From Burkholderia stagnalis (GTDB lineage Bacteria; Pseudomonadota; Gammaproteobacteria; Burkholderiales; Burkholderiaceae): 64,000 nt of DNA. The DNA lies in NCBI RefSeq assembly GCF_902830275.1, contig NZ_CADESW010000004.1, positions 310,001 to 374,000 of the forward strand, given 5' to 3'. The notes beneath the pieces were generated by a model. That model saw nothing but the letters and a program-made list of their open reading frames with translations, ran no database searches and was not told the DNA's origin. The translations under genes and the position numbers were made by a program. Shown piece after piece: positions 1 to 8,312 of the stretch; position 1 is the first letter of the stretch, and the number at the start of each line of letters is the position of its first letter.

Positions 1-387
1 GCTCAGGAACAGCCCGCGCGAGCGCGCATCCACGTAGCCGCACTGCTCGAGCATCCGGCGGTCCTCTTCGGCGACGACGTGCCGGCCGACCCCCGTATCG
101 AGCCAGCGGGTGCCGGCCGCCGACAGCCGTTCGAGCAGGTGCGCCACGCGCGCGCGCCGCCCGGCGGCGGCCGGCGTATCGCCCTTCGCAGGCCGCGGCG
201 CGGCGCCGTCCGGCACCGCGCGCGCGCCCGCTGCCGCGAGCGTGGCCGCACGGCGCTCGAGCGCGTCGGCGAGCGCGCGGCGGCTGCGCGTTTCGGTGCC
301 CGCGCGCCGCAGCGCCAGCCACGCCAGCAGCAGCACGCCGAGGGCGCCGAGCGCGAGCGCAATCGATCCGAGTTGGTTGGGCGTCAT
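1..387 (-). CDS. tadC: TadC-like type II secretion F-domain protein (partial, C-terminus outside window)
   Basis: Inner-membrane platform protein of the Tad/Flp pilus, thought to pair with TadB and couple the TadA ATPase to pilus assembly. Translation from the ATG at 387 gives MTPNQLGSIALALGALGVLL, a transmembrane start, followed by an Ala/Arg-rich cytoplasmic stretch and a segment containing HVVAEEDRRMLEQCGY, which resembles the beginning of a T2SSF domain. The gene begins 4 nt after the tadB stop, so it is translationally linked to it. The membrane-embedded remainder lies left of position 1. The assignment rests mainly on position after tadB and on the hydrophobic start. Other reading frames here are longer but look like shadows. 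Confidence 0.8.
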   Translation of the reverse strand, partial: MTPNQLGSIALALGALGVLLLAWLALRRAGTETRSRRALADALERRAATLAAAGARAVPDGAAPRPAKGDTPAAAGRRARVAHLLERLSAAGTRWLDTGVGRHVVAEEDRRMLEQCGYVDARSRGLFLS

Positions 388-391
388 CGCG

Positions 392-1390
392 TCACCTGAG
401 CCGGGCCATCCGGTACAGCCACGCGCCGCCGACGATCTGCATGACGAACGCCAGATAGAGGTACGTCCGCCCGCTCTCGTCGTTCCACATCGAGCTGAGA
501 TAGGACGGATTGGTCGAGATCACGAAGCCGCCGACCGCGATCGGCAGCATCACGAGCACCCACGCCGACAGCCGCGTCTCCGACGACATCGCCATCAGCT
601 CGCGCTCCGCCTGCTCGAGGTCGCGCATGAACACCGCCATGCGTTCGAGCATCACGTCGGCACGGCCGCCATAGCGCACCGACAGCCGCAGTACCGAGCC
701 GACCAGTTCGAACTCCTTCGTGTGATAGACCTTCGCGATGTGCATCATCGCGCGATCGATCTCGACGCCCGTGCGCAGCATCCGCGACACGTGGTCGAGG
801 CAGCCGCGCAGCGGCGCCTCGGTCGTCTGCAGCGCGGCCTGGAACGCGGCCGGCACGCTGTTGCCGAGCGTCACGAGACGCACGATCCCGTCGAGGAACG
901 ACGGCAGCTGCCGGACGATCTGCAGGCGGCGGCGTTGAATGCGCGACACGAGCCAGAACGTCAGCAGCGCGACGCCGCCCACCAGCGCCGCCACGCCGCC
1001 GAGCACGCCGCCCGACTGGCCCGCGACGAGCGCGACGGCCGCCAGCGCCGCCAGCGCGAGCAGCGCCTTGCCCCGCGCGTCGTCGATCCCCGCTCGGCTC
1101 GCGAGGTGTTCGAGGTATTCGGTCGCGCGGGCCCGCCAGACCGCGCGGCGCGACGTGGGCGCAGCGGATGCCGGCGGCGTGCCGGCCTTGGCCGCAGCAG
1201 CCTGCGCCGCGCGGGCGGCCGGTGCAGCCGCGCCGTGCGCCGCCGAAGCCGCGCGCGCGGCCGGCTCGATCCGGCTGTCGATGAAGCGCTGCGCGTCCGC
1301 GCGGTCGCGCTTGAGCTCGCCGTGCCGCCACAGCAGCAGCGCCGCGGCGATGCAGACGAGCGCGAGCGCGCCGGCCGCGAGGCTATACAT
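392..1390 (-). CDS. tadB: TadB, Tad pilus inner-membrane platform protein (T2SSF domain)
   Basis: Protein of 332 aa. It has an N-terminal transmembrane helix, an Ala-rich linker (residues about 45-85), a pair of hydrophobic helices around residues 105-145, a cytoplasmic T2SSF-type domain (RQLPSFLDGIVRLVTLGNSV, then SVLRLSVRYGGRADVMLERM) and two further C-terminal helices. This is the usual TadB layout and length. In the family it forms the inner-membrane platform with TadC on which the TadA ATPase acts. Its ATG overlaps the end of tadA by 8 nt, so the two are translationally coupled. Confidence 0.93.
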   Translation of the reverse strand: MYSLAAGALALVCIAAALLLWRHGELKRDRADAQRFIDSRIEPAARAASAAHGAAAPAARAAQAAAAKAGTPPASAAPTSRRAVWRARATEYLEHLASRAGIDDARGKALLALAALAAVALVAGQSGGVLGGVAALVGGVALLTFWLVSRIQRRRLQIVRQLPSFLDGIVRLVTLGNSVPAAFQAALQTTEAPLRGCLDHVSRMLRTGVEIDRAMMHIAKVYHTKEFELVGSVLRLSVRYGGRADVMLERMAVFMRDLEQAERELMAMSSETRLSAWVLVMLPIAVGGFVISTNPSYLSSMWNDESGRTYLYLAFVMQIVGGAWLYRMARLR

Positions 1391-2741
1391 TGAAGCCTCC
1401 GCCGCCGCGGCCGAAGCCGTCGCCGCCGAACCCGCCCGCGCCGAACCCGCCGCCCGACAGCGTCTGGCGGAAGCGCGCGAGCTTCGGCGAATGCGGATGG
1501 ATGCCGAGCGATTCCCAGTGATCGATTTCCTCGCCGTCGGGCGTCACGCGCGCCTCGTAGCGATACAGCTCCTGCGTCGCGATGATGTTGTCCGACAGCC
1601 CCGTGACCTCGGTGATCGACAGGATCCGCCGCCGCCCGTTCGACAGCCGGCCGATCTGCACGATGAAGTCGATCGCGTTGGCGATCTGGCGGCGCAGGCT
1701 CGATTCGGTGCCCTGGAAGCCCGCGAAGCCGGCCAGCATCTCGAGCCGGTACAGGCATTCGCGCGGCGAGCTCGCGTGCACGGTGCCCATCGAGCCGTCG
1801 TGGCCGGTGTTCATCGCCTGCAGCATCTCGAGCACCTCGCCGCCGCGCACTTCGCCGACGATGATGCGGTCCGGCCGCATCCGCAGCGTGTTGCGCAGCA
1901 GGTCGCGGATCGTCACGACGCCGGTGCCGTCGAAGCCGCCCGGGCGGCTTTCGAGCCGCACGACGTGCGGGTGGTTCAGCGACAGCTCGGCCGTGTCCTC
2001 GATCGTCACGACGCGTTCGGGCTCGGGAATGTGGAACGCGAGCGCGTTCAGCAGCGAGGTCTTGCCGGAGCTGGTGCCGCCCGACACGAGGATGTTGCAG
2101 CGCGCCTCCACCGCCGCCTCGAGCAGCGCGCCGACCTCCTCGTTGTAGGTGCCGTTGCCGAGCAGGTCGGCCGGCCGCAGCGGGTCCTTGCGGAACTTGC
2201 GGATCGACACGACCGGCCCGTCGATCGACAGCGGCTCGATCACGACGTTCACGCGCCCGCCGTCCGGCAGCCGCGCGTCGACCATCGGGTTCGACTCGTC
2301 GAGACGGCGGCCGATCGGCGCGAGAATCCGCCGCACGATCCGCAGCAGATGCGCGTTGTCCGTGAAGCGCACCGGCAGCTTCGCGAGGATGCCGTGGCGC
2401 GACACGTAGATGTCGTTGTAGCCGTTGATCAGGATGTCCTCGACGTGCGGGTCGGCGAGCAGGTCCTCGATCGGCCCGAAGCCGGCGAGTTCCTTGGTCA
2501 GCGCCTCCGCGATCGTGCGCACCTCGTTCTCGTTGAGCGGAATGCGGCGCAGGCGCACGAAGCTGTCGATCTCCAGGTCGACGAACTGGTTGATCGCCTG
2601 CCGCGACCAGCGGCCGAATTCCGCGCCCAGTTCCTCGATGCGCGTCAGCAGGTGCTCGTGCGCGGCATTCTTGATGTCGTGGAAATGCTGCGTCTGGGAG
2701 AACGGCGCGGCGCCGTCGGCGAATTGAATGTCGTGTGCCAT
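1383..2741 (-). CDS. tadA: TadA/CpaF, Tad pilus assembly ATPase
   Basis: Type II/IV secretion ATPase of the CpaF family, 452 aa, which powers Flp pilin polymerisation. The Walker A motif GGTSSGKTS is at residues 221-229. It is followed by the Asp box and Walker B region (VVTIEDTAEL; RPDRIIVGEVRGGEVLEML) and the His box (GHDGSMGTVHASSPREC). An N-terminal helical domain precedes the ATPase core. The last 35 residues or so are a Gly/Phe-rich tail (GGGFGAGGFGG...) that is not part of the core fold and is probably flexible. It sits between cpaE (3-nt gap) and tadB (8-nt overlap). Confidence 0.96.
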   Translation of the reverse strand: MAHDIQFADGAAPFSQTQHFHDIKNAAHEHLLTRIEELGAEFGRWSRQAINQFVDLEIDSFVRLRRIPLNENEVRTIAEALTKELAGFGPIEDLLADPHVEDILINGYNDIYVSRHGILAKLPVRFTDNAHLLRIVRRILAPIGRRLDESNPMVDARLPDGGRVNVVIEPLSIDGPVVSIRKFRKDPLRPADLLGNGTYNEEVGALLEAAVEARCNILVSGGTSSGKTSLLNALAFHIPEPERVVTIEDTAELSLNHPHVVRLESRPGGFDGTGVVTIRDLLRNTLRMRPDRIIVGEVRGGEVLEMLQAMNTGHDGSMGTVHASSPRECLYRLEMLAGFAGFQGTESSLRRQIANAIDFIVQIGRLSNGRRRILSITEVTGLSDNIIATQELYRYEARVTPDGEEIDHWESLGIHPHSPKLARFRQTLSGGGFGAGGFGGDGFGRGGGGFNV

Positions 2742-2744
2742 CGC

Positions 2745-4046
2745 TTACGATCGCTTGGACGAAGGGTGAATGAAGCGCTTGAGCGCGGAAAGGCCCGACG
2801 CGGCGCGCGGTGCGGCGGCGGCGCCCGCGAGCCGCTCGGCGAGCGGCTCGAGCGCCCGCACGTACGGGTCGCGCTCCGCCGTCTCGACGATCAGCCGCCC
2901 CTGGTTCGCCGCATGGCCGATCGGCACGCGGCGCGCGGGCAGCGTCGCCAGCAGCGCGATGCCGAGACGATCGGCGATCTGGCCCGGCGTCAGGCCGAGC
3001 GCCGGGTCGTACTGGTTGACGACGAGCCGCAGCTTGCCGGTGTCGATGCCCGCATCGCGCAGCGCATCGAGCAGGTCGACCGCCGACACGATCGACGCGA
3101 CGCCCTGGTCGCAGACCAGCCACGCCTCGTCGGCCGCCGCCGCGATCTGCGCGACGAACTCGTGGTTCGAGAACCCGCCGAGATCGACGATCTGCTGGTC
3201 GAAGAACGCGCGCAGCCGGTTCAGCAGCCCGACGCACGACGCGTACGACACGTCGCGCAGATCGGCGAGGTTCGGCGGCAGCGTCGTCAGCGCGACGCCG
3301 CTCGCGTGGCGGGTCAGCGCGGTGTTGACGAACGTGCGGTCGATGCGGCGCAGGTTGCGCACGGCCTCGACGAAGTGGAACTCGCAGCGCGTATTGAGGA
3401 ACAGCGCGCTGTCGCCCGCGGGCAGCCCGAGGTCGACAAGCGCGGTCTGCCGGTTACGCGGCGCGGCCGTCGCGCCCGTGGCGCCGCCAGGCGCGGCAGC
3501 GCCGTCCGCCGCCGTGCCGGACGCACCCGACGCGCCGCGCCGGTGCAGCCACACCGACAGGTTTGCCGCGAGCGTGCTCACGCCCATCCCGGCGCGCGCG
3601 CCGAGCAGCGCGACCAGCTTGCCGTGACGGTTCGCCGGCTCGCCGCTCGCGTGTTCGAGCAGCGCGCGCGTGATGCGCAGCGCATCGTCCGGCGCGCCGG
3701 ACACGTCGATGAAATCGTGCACGCCGGCCCGCAGTGCGGCGAGCGCGCTTTCCGGCTCGGCCAGCGTGCCGAGCGCGACCACCGGCAGCCCCGGATGCGC
3801 GACGCGCACCGCGGCGGCCGCCGCGCTCGCCGCCACGGACGCGCCGGAAAAATCGATGAAGACGATCGCGGGATTGAGCCCCGCGATGCGCTGCGCGAGC
3901 GCGCCCGGTTCGAGCGACGCGGCTTCCACCGCGCCGGCCGACACCAGCGTCTCGCCCAGCCAGTCGACGTGCCTGTCCTGCTGCGACGCGCACACGAAGT
4001 AGTCGGTCACGGCGGGCTCAGCCAAGGAAAGGGTTCTCGCGTTCAC
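2745..4046 (-). CDS. cpaE: CpaE/TadZ, MinD-like Tad pilus localisation protein with degenerate P-loop
   Basis: Protein of 433 aa. An N-terminal receiver-like segment (residues about 15-135, with IVFIDFSGA and a conserved GVHDFIDV) is followed by a ParA/MinD-like ATPase fold. In the family this protein places the Tad machine in the cell, commonly at a pole. The P-loop equivalent (residues about 149-158, GARAGMGVST) lacks the Lys of the GK[ST] step and has Arg at the deviant-Walker position, so ATP hydrolysis is doubtful. Atypical P-loops are known in TadZ proteins. Low-complexity Ala/Gly residues interrupt the domain around 175-195. It is in an operon with tadA. Confidence 0.9.
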   Translation of the reverse strand: MNARTLSLAEPAVTDYFVCASQQDRHVDWLGETLVSAGAVEAASLEPGALAQRIAGLNPAIVFIDFSGASVAASAAAAAVRVAHPGLPVVALGTLAEPESALAALRAGVHDFIDVSGAPDDALRITRALLEHASGEPANRHGKLVALLGARAGMGVSTLAANLSVWLHRRGASGASGTAADGAAAPGGATGATAAPRNRQTALVDLGLPAGDSALFLNTRCEFHFVEAVRNLRRIDRTFVNTALTRHASGVALTTLPPNLADLRDVSYASCVGLLNRLRAFFDQQIVDLGGFSNHEFVAQIAAAADEAWLVCDQGVASIVSAVDLLDALRDAGIDTGKLRLVVNQYDPALGLTPGQIADRLGIALLATLPARRVPIGHAANQGRLIVETAERDPYVRALEPLAERLAGAAAAPRAASGLSALKRFIHPSSKRS

Positions 4047-4091
4047 GTTGAACTCCTCCGGTTACAAACCGCGCGACGACACGCCCCGCGT

Positions 4092-5501
4092 TCATTTCGA
4101 AAACCCCGGCGCCGCGTCGGGCGATGCGATGCCGCCGAGATACGACCGCCACACCGGGCCGTCGCGCTGCTCGGACAACTCGCCCGGCGTCGCCGGCAGC
4201 GACGCGCCCTTCGCGATCGGCGCGACGAGGTGCGGCGTCACGATGATCAGCAGTTCCTTGTCGTTCTGCTGATAGTTGAGCGACTTGAAGAACGCGCCGA
4301 TGATCGGCAGATCGCCGAGGAACGGCACCTTGTTGATGTTCGACATCGTCTCGCGATCGATCAGGCCGCCGATCACGAAGCTCTCGCCGTCGCCGAGCTC
4401 GACCGTCGTGTCGGCGCGGCGCGTCGTGATCGCGGGCACCGACACGCTGTTGATGGTCACGCCGTGCAGGAAGTCGAGCTGGCTCGATTCCGGCGCGACC
4501 TTCAGCGCGATGCGACGCGGGCTCAGCACCGTCGGCGTGAGCGTCAGGCCGACGCCGTACTGCTTCCACTGGATCGCCGTCGAGCCGAGCGCCTGCGGCA
4601 CCGGCACCGGGATCTCGCCGCCCGCGAGAAAGCTCGCGCTCTGCCCGGACAACGCGACGAGCGTCGGCTGCGCGAGCACGCGCGCGAGATTGTTCGCCTC
4701 GAGGATCGACAGGTTCGCGAAGATGCCGCGGCCGGCCGAATTCACGACGAGGTTGAAGGCCGACGCGAGCGGAATGCCGGCCGTCGCCTGGAACGCGCCC
4801 GTTCCGCCGCCGCTGACCGACTGCAGCCCGCCCGACGTGAACGAGCCGAATGCGAAGCCATTGCTCTGCTTGAAGAAGTTCAGCCCCGCTTCCTTCAGCA
4901 CCGAGCGGCTGAACTCGACGACCCGCACGTCGACCTGCACCGTGTTCCTGCCGCCGACCGTCGACGTGTCGATCACCGCGCCATCCTTGCCGCTCATGCG
5001 CTTGCCGACGGCCGCCGCGCGTTCATGCGCGTCGAGCGACGCCGCCGCCCCCGACAGCACCGACGTGCCGCCATAGGCCTTCACGCCCGGCGTCGAACCG
5101 TCGAGCACGGCCTGCGCGGCCGCATCGACGACGTTGACGTTCCACACCATCGGCTCGTCGCGGCCGCGCTCCCACAGCATCACGCTGGTCGAACCGGGCG
5201 CCTTCGCGACCAGCAGCACGGAGCCGGCCCGGCTGCCCTTCATGACCAGCACGTCGGCCACCGCCGGATCGCCGACCGCGACCCGCTGCAGCGCGCGCCC
5301 GGCGGCGATCTGCCGCTGCGCACCGACCGCGAGATCGATCGACGCGCCCGCGCCGGCCGCGACGGCGAGCGTCGTGGTGGTCAGGGCCCAGAGGGACATC
5401 GCGAATGCAATCAGTGTGTTCTTCATCGTGTCGGTGACCGTCGATCGGTCGTCTCCCTTGCGTCGCTGCTTGCGAAGACCGTGCGTGGTGGTGGTGTTCA
5501 T
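4092..5501 (-). CDS. rcpA: RcpA/CpaC, Tad pilus outer-membrane secretin
   Basis: Outer-membrane channel through which the Flp pilus exits. The reading frame is 469 aa. A signal peptide is visible after an internal Met at residue 26 (MKNTLIAFAMSLWALTTTTLAVAAG), whose ATG is at 5426, so the annotated N-terminus may be about 25 aa too long. The N-terminal T2SS_N-like domain (IDLAVGAQRQIAAGRALQRV, VLVMKGSRAGSVLLVAKAPG) is followed by the secretin core, with VPVPQALGSTAIQWKQYGVG, TRRADTTVELGDGESFVIGGL and VPFLGDLPIIGAFFKS, which are typical secretin signatures. It lies 4 nt after the cpaB stop. Confidence 0.95.
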   Translation of the reverse strand: MNTTTTHGLRKQRRKGDDRSTVTDTMKNTLIAFAMSLWALTTTTLAVAAGAGASIDLAVGAQRQIAAGRALQRVAVGDPAVADVLVMKGSRAGSVLLVAKAPGSTSVMLWERGRDEPMVWNVNVVDAAAQAVLDGSTPGVKAYGGTSVLSGAAASLDAHERAAAVGKRMSGKDGAVIDTSTVGGRNTVQVDVRVVEFSRSVLKEAGLNFFKQSNGFAFGSFTSGGLQSVSGGGTGAFQATAGIPLASAFNLVVNSAGRGIFANLSILEANNLARVLAQPTLVALSGQSASFLAGGEIPVPVPQALGSTAIQWKQYGVGLTLTPTVLSPRRIALKVAPESSQLDFLHGVTINSVSVPAITTRRADTTVELGDGESFVIGGLIDRETMSNINKVPFLGDLPIIGAFFKSLNYQQNDKELLIIVTPHLVAPIAKGASLPATPGELSEQRDGPVWRSYLGGIASPDAAPGFSK

Positions 5502-5505
5502 TCGT

Positions 5506-6417
5506 TCAATAGGCGACCGTCTCGGCGCGCCCGCCGCGTATCACTTCGATGCTGCCGCCCGCACGCGCCGTCACCGGCGCACGCGGCGCGGCCGGTTCGC
5601 GCGGCGCGGCGCGCGCACGCGACGCCGACAGTTCGTCGAGCCCGACCCCCGCGGCCGCCACGGCCGACGGCCCGAGATCCCCCATCGCGCGGGTCGCGAC
5701 CGTCTGCGCGGCGGCTTCGTCATCGTGCGGATTGCGCAGCGCGAGCGTCAGGCGGCCGCTCGCTTCGGCCAGCGTCAGCGCGTCGATCTGCGCGGTCGGC
5801 ACCGCGAGCACCGCGGTCCGGGCCATGCTCGACGCGCCCGGCGCGCCGTCCCGTTCGGGCGTCGCATCGCCGAAGGCCAGCACGCGCACCTTCGACAGCA
5901 GCAGGCGCGCCTGCGTACGCGGAATCTCCGAACCGGCCTGGCCGATCCCGCCACCGCCATCGCGCTTCAGGTTCAGGAACACGTCGACGAAGTTGCCGGG
6001 CCGCAGCCGGTTGCCGACCGCGTTCGTCTCGTCCACCTTGACCGCGACCGCCCGCTCGCCTGGCGCCACCTGGTCCGCAAGACCCGACGTGAGCCCCGTC
6101 GCGAGCACCGGCGACGCCTCGAGGATGTCGTTGGCCGGCACCCGGCCGACGAGCGGCGCCGGATCGCTGAACGCGCCGGCCGGCAGGATCGGCACCTGCG
6201 CGACCTTCAGCGCGTCGACGCTGATCGGCTGCCCGGCCGGCAGCAGGCGCGCGGCCACGACGATCGGCACCGTCTTCGCCGCGGCGGCCGGCATGGCGAC
6301 CGGTGCGGGCGGATGCGCCGGGCCGCGCCCGAGCATCCATGCATAGATGCCCAGCAGCACGGCGATCGCGATCAGCAGCCCCGCGATGATCTTCGTCAAG
6401 TTGTTGGCCATGTTCAA
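5506..6417 (-). CDS. cpaB: CpaB/RcpC, Tad pilus assembly protein (SAF domain)
   Basis: Periplasmic protein of 303 aa, anchored by one N-terminal transmembrane helix (ANNLTKIIAGLLIAIAVLLG). It has an SAF-type domain (VVAARLLPAGQPISVDALKV..., then VAPGERAVAVKVDETNAVGNRLRPGNFVDVF), which is the CpaB signature. Family members are thought to work with the secretin during assembly or gating. Two start codons are possible, at 6417 (MNMANN) and 6411 (MANN). It is followed closely by rcpA and preceded by an 80-nt gap after the TadE-like gene. Confidence 0.93.
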   Translation of the reverse strand: MNMANNLTKIIAGLLIAIAVLLGIYAWMLGRGPAHPPAPVAMPAAAAKTVPIVVAARLLPAGQPISVDALKVAQVPILPAGAFSDPAPLVGRVPANDILEASPVLATGLTSGLADQVAPGERAVAVKVDETNAVGNRLRPGNFVDVFLNLKRDGGGGIGQAGSEIPRTQARLLLSKVRVLAFGDATPERDGAPGASSMARTAVLAVPTAQIDALTLAEASGRLTLALRNPHDDEAAAQTVATRAMGDLGPSAVAAAGVGLDELSASRARAAPREPAAPRAPVTARAGGSIEVIRGGRAETVAY

Positions 6418-6497
6418 TGTCGGGTGCCGTGAGTGATGAGGTGGTGTCGTCTTGCGGGTCGGGTTTCAGGCGTCGGGGGCATACCGTGCTCGCTGCG

Positions 6498-6968
6498 TCA
6501 CAGAATGGTGGCCGGGTTGATCTGCACGGTCGCCGTGCTCGTCAGCGCATTCGGCATCACGAGACTCAGCAGCGGCAGCGACGGAACCAGCGGGTATTGC
6601 GAATACGGGTAGGTCACCGTGACCGTTACGCAGTACATCGAAGCGTCGTAGCTGCATGACGCCGACGGCGGCAGCGGCACCTGGACGTTCGGCAGCCAGC
6701 GGGTCAGGTTCTGCGCGGTCGACTGGGCGGCCTTGGCCCGGTCCTGCAGCGCCTGCGTGCCCAATCCGCTCGACTCGGGGATGTAGTTCAGCGCCGCCCG
6801 CGCGCCTTCGGTCGCGGCCAGCGTCAGGTTCTGCTGGACGGCGAAGATCAGCCCGAACGACACGATCGCGTAGAAGATCAGGAAGAACAGCGGGAACACG
6901 AGCGCGAACTCGACCGCCGTCGCGCCCCGCTGGCGCCGCCGGGTTCGCGGCTGCCGATGGGTTCTCAT
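6498..6968 (-). CDS. tadE: TadE-like pseudopilin
   Basis: Protein of 156 aa with a basic leader (RTHRQPRTRRRQRG) followed by ATAVEFALVFPLFFLIFYAI, the prepilin-like N-terminus characteristic of the TadE Pfam family (Gly before the hydrophobic helix, Glu at +5). It is predicted to be processed after Gly20 by the prepilin peptidase encoded next to it, and to act as a minor pseudopilin in pilus biogenesis. The ATG at 6968 is chosen because it overlaps the cpaA stop (ATGA) and leaves the expected short leader. A longer in-frame extension to 7430 exists but reads through cpaA in another frame. Confidence 0.9.
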   Translation of the reverse strand: MRTHRQPRTRRRQRGATAVEFALVFPLFFLIFYAIVSFGLIFAVQQNLTLAATEGARAALNYIPESSGLGTQALQDRAKAAQSTAQNLTRWLPNVQVPLPPSASCSYDASMYCVTVTVTYPYSQYPLVPSLPLLSLVMPNALTSTATVQINPATIL

Positions 6969-7465
6969 TGCACGCCCCCCGATACGACGAGATGCGCGAG
7001 CCACACTGCCGCCGGCGCCACGAGACACGCAGCGTACGGCGTCGCGCGCCGCCCGCCGAGCGCCATCGCGGGGGCGCCGCGCCGCCACAGCGCGCCGAAC
7101 GACGTGTTCGACAGCGCCATCAGCGCCAGCGCGTGCGCGCCGGCCGCAACGCTCGCGACCACCCAGAACCAGAACAGCGCGTGCATGCCGCACCACGCGC
7201 CGAGCACGGCGAATACCTTGACGTCCGCGGCGCCCATTACGCGCAATGCAAAAAAGGGAAACAGGCTGGCCATCCCGATCAGCATGCCGAACAATGCCTG
7301 CCGCGGGAAAATACCGAATGGATTCGCATGCGCGAATGCGCTCGCAACGCCCGCGATCAAACCCGCCAGGACGAGCGCATTCGGCACGCGTCGAAAGCGG
7401 ATATCGCCGAGCGCGACAAGCATCGCCCACGCGAAAAAAATTCCGGTGCTAATGAGGAGCGCCAT
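6965..7465 (-). CDS. cpaA: CpaA/TadV prepilin peptidase (A24 family)
   Basis: Short prepilin peptidase of 166 aa lacking the N-terminal methylase domain, as is usual for Tad systems. It is predicted to cleave the Flp and TadE-like leaders in the inner membrane. The two catalytic Asp positions are visible: Asp21 in LGDIRFRRVPN and Asp81 in VMGAADVKVF. The second motif reads G-A-A-D instead of the textbook G-x-G-D, with Ala immediately before the catalytic Asp. About five or six hydrophobic helices are present. It overlaps the TadE-like gene by 4 nt and follows flp after an intercistronic hairpin. Confidence 0.92.
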   Translation of the reverse strand: MALLISTGIFFAWAMLVALGDIRFRRVPNALVLAGLIAGVASAFAHANPFGIFPRQALFGMLIGMASLFPFFALRVMGAADVKVFAVLGAWCGMHALFWFWVVASVAAGAHALALMALSNTSFGALWRRGAPAMALGGRRATPYAACLVAPAAVWLAHLVVSGGVQ

Positions 7466-7488
7466 GTTGAAACCGGCCGCGCGCAGGA

Positions 7489-7518
7489 GCGGGCGGGTCG
7501 CATTGACGACCCGCCCGC
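7489..7518 (-). other. Intercistronic stem-loop between flp and cpaA
   Basis: A perfect 12-bp G+C-rich inverted repeat (arms 7489-7500 and 7507-7518, 6-nt loop) lies 31 nt after the flp stop and before cpaA. No T-run follows it on the minus strand, so it is not a classical terminator. It would cap the 3' end of a processed flp mRNA and partly limit read-through, which fits the need for much more pilin than assembly protein. Confidence 0.65.
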
Positions 7519-7549
7519 CGCAACGGCGGAATGCCGCGTAGAACTGCGG

Positions 7550-7723
7550 TCAGTTAGCCGCTGTCAACTGGGTGACGATGCTCCCGAATAGCGTCTTCAG
7601 CTGGGTGCCGATACTGGTGACATTCGTCACGATGGCGACCGCAATCAGACCCGCGATCAGACCGTACTCGATCGCGGTTACCCCGTCTTCTTCCCGAAGG
7701 AAGCGAATCATCAGTGCCTTCAT
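7550..7723 (-). CDS. flp: Flp major pilin (type IVb/c, Tad pilus)
   Basis: Structural subunit of the Tad pilus, 57 aa. The basic leader MKALMIRFLREEDG ends in Gly14. It is followed by VTAIEYGLIAGLIAVAIV, the Flp motif (processing between Gly14 and Val15, Glu at +5, Tyr at +6) leading into the hydrophobic helix that packs the filament. A good ribosome-binding site (GAGG) precedes the ATG. It is the first gene of the minus-strand Tad operon and lies next to the long divergent control region, so its promoter is within 7724-8378. Confidence 0.95.
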   Translation of the reverse strand: MKALMIRFLREEDGVTAIEYGLIAGLIAVAIVTNVTSIGTQLKTLFGSIVTQLTAAN

Positions 7724-8081
7724 TTTATTTCCTCGTGCCTGTATGTTTCTTTCTCAGGCCGCTTATACGTGTGCATCCCCGCATATTCGGCCTCGCTCCG
7801 CATCGTTCGCCCACCTGCCGAGACGACGATCGGATGCTCATTCTTTATAGTGGTTTACGCATGACGCGTATCACGATTTGATGCAAGTTAACATTCGCGA
7901 TATAGCCTCCTCCTCGAACGTCTGTACCGAACCGTACAAAACTTACACCCGCCTCGAATCTTATCTCCGATCCCTTTTAATTTCCAACCTCTTTTTACCG
8001 CCCGGATCGAAAAAAACGACACGTAGCACACCGTATTTGTACGGCGTTTCGGTACGTCTTACACATAGGATTTACGATAGG

Positions 8082-8099
8082 TTAGATGTGCACATCTAA
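8082..8099. promoter_or_regulatory. Perfect 18-bp palindrome, probable operator
   Basis: The sequence TTAGATGTGCACATCTAA is identical to its reverse complement, with no spacer, in the middle of the AT-rich divergent region. Such a long uninterrupted dyad suggests the binding site of a dimeric regulator. It is about 360 bp from flp and about 230 bp upstream of the sigma-54 promoter. The cognate protein is unknown. Confidence 0.6.
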
Positions 8100-8139
8100 T
8101 CCACCTGTAAAACAGCGAATCACCCCCTCCGCCCCCGCA

Positions 8140-8184
8140 CGTTACGCCGCACGCGTAACGCCAATGATGTGACGTTACGTTACG
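8140..8184. promoter_or_regulatory. Cluster of GTTACG half-sites, candidate enhancer for the sigma-54 promoter
   Basis: An inverted repeat (CGTTACG at 8140-8146, CGTAACG at 8154-8160, 7-nt spacer) is followed at 8172-8184 by a direct repeat of GTTACG. The cluster lies about 130-170 bp upstream of the sigma-54 promoter, the usual distance for upstream activator sites of enhancer-binding proteins. A related perfect palindrome occurs at 43832-43841. The binding protein is not known. Confidence 0.5.
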
Positions 8185-8312
8185 CACTACGCGAAATCGT
8201 TCTCATCTACCGGCGCTCAACCAATCTCAACAGTCTTTCAATTCGCGTAAGCCCTTTTCCTATAAGGAATTGCCTCGTTTAAAACCAATCGTCGAACCGT
8301 CCGCCATTGAAA

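Noticed and set aside
939..6041. 1700-codon open frame on the plus strand
   Set aside because: It lies antisense to the whole Tad operon, is Arg/Ala/His-rich without domains, and arises from high G+C codon bias in the real genes.
7878..8099. 73-codon plus-strand open frame in the flp control region
   Set aside because: Atypical codon use, no ribosome-binding site, and it runs across the 18-bp palindrome; regarded as noise in AT-rich DNA.
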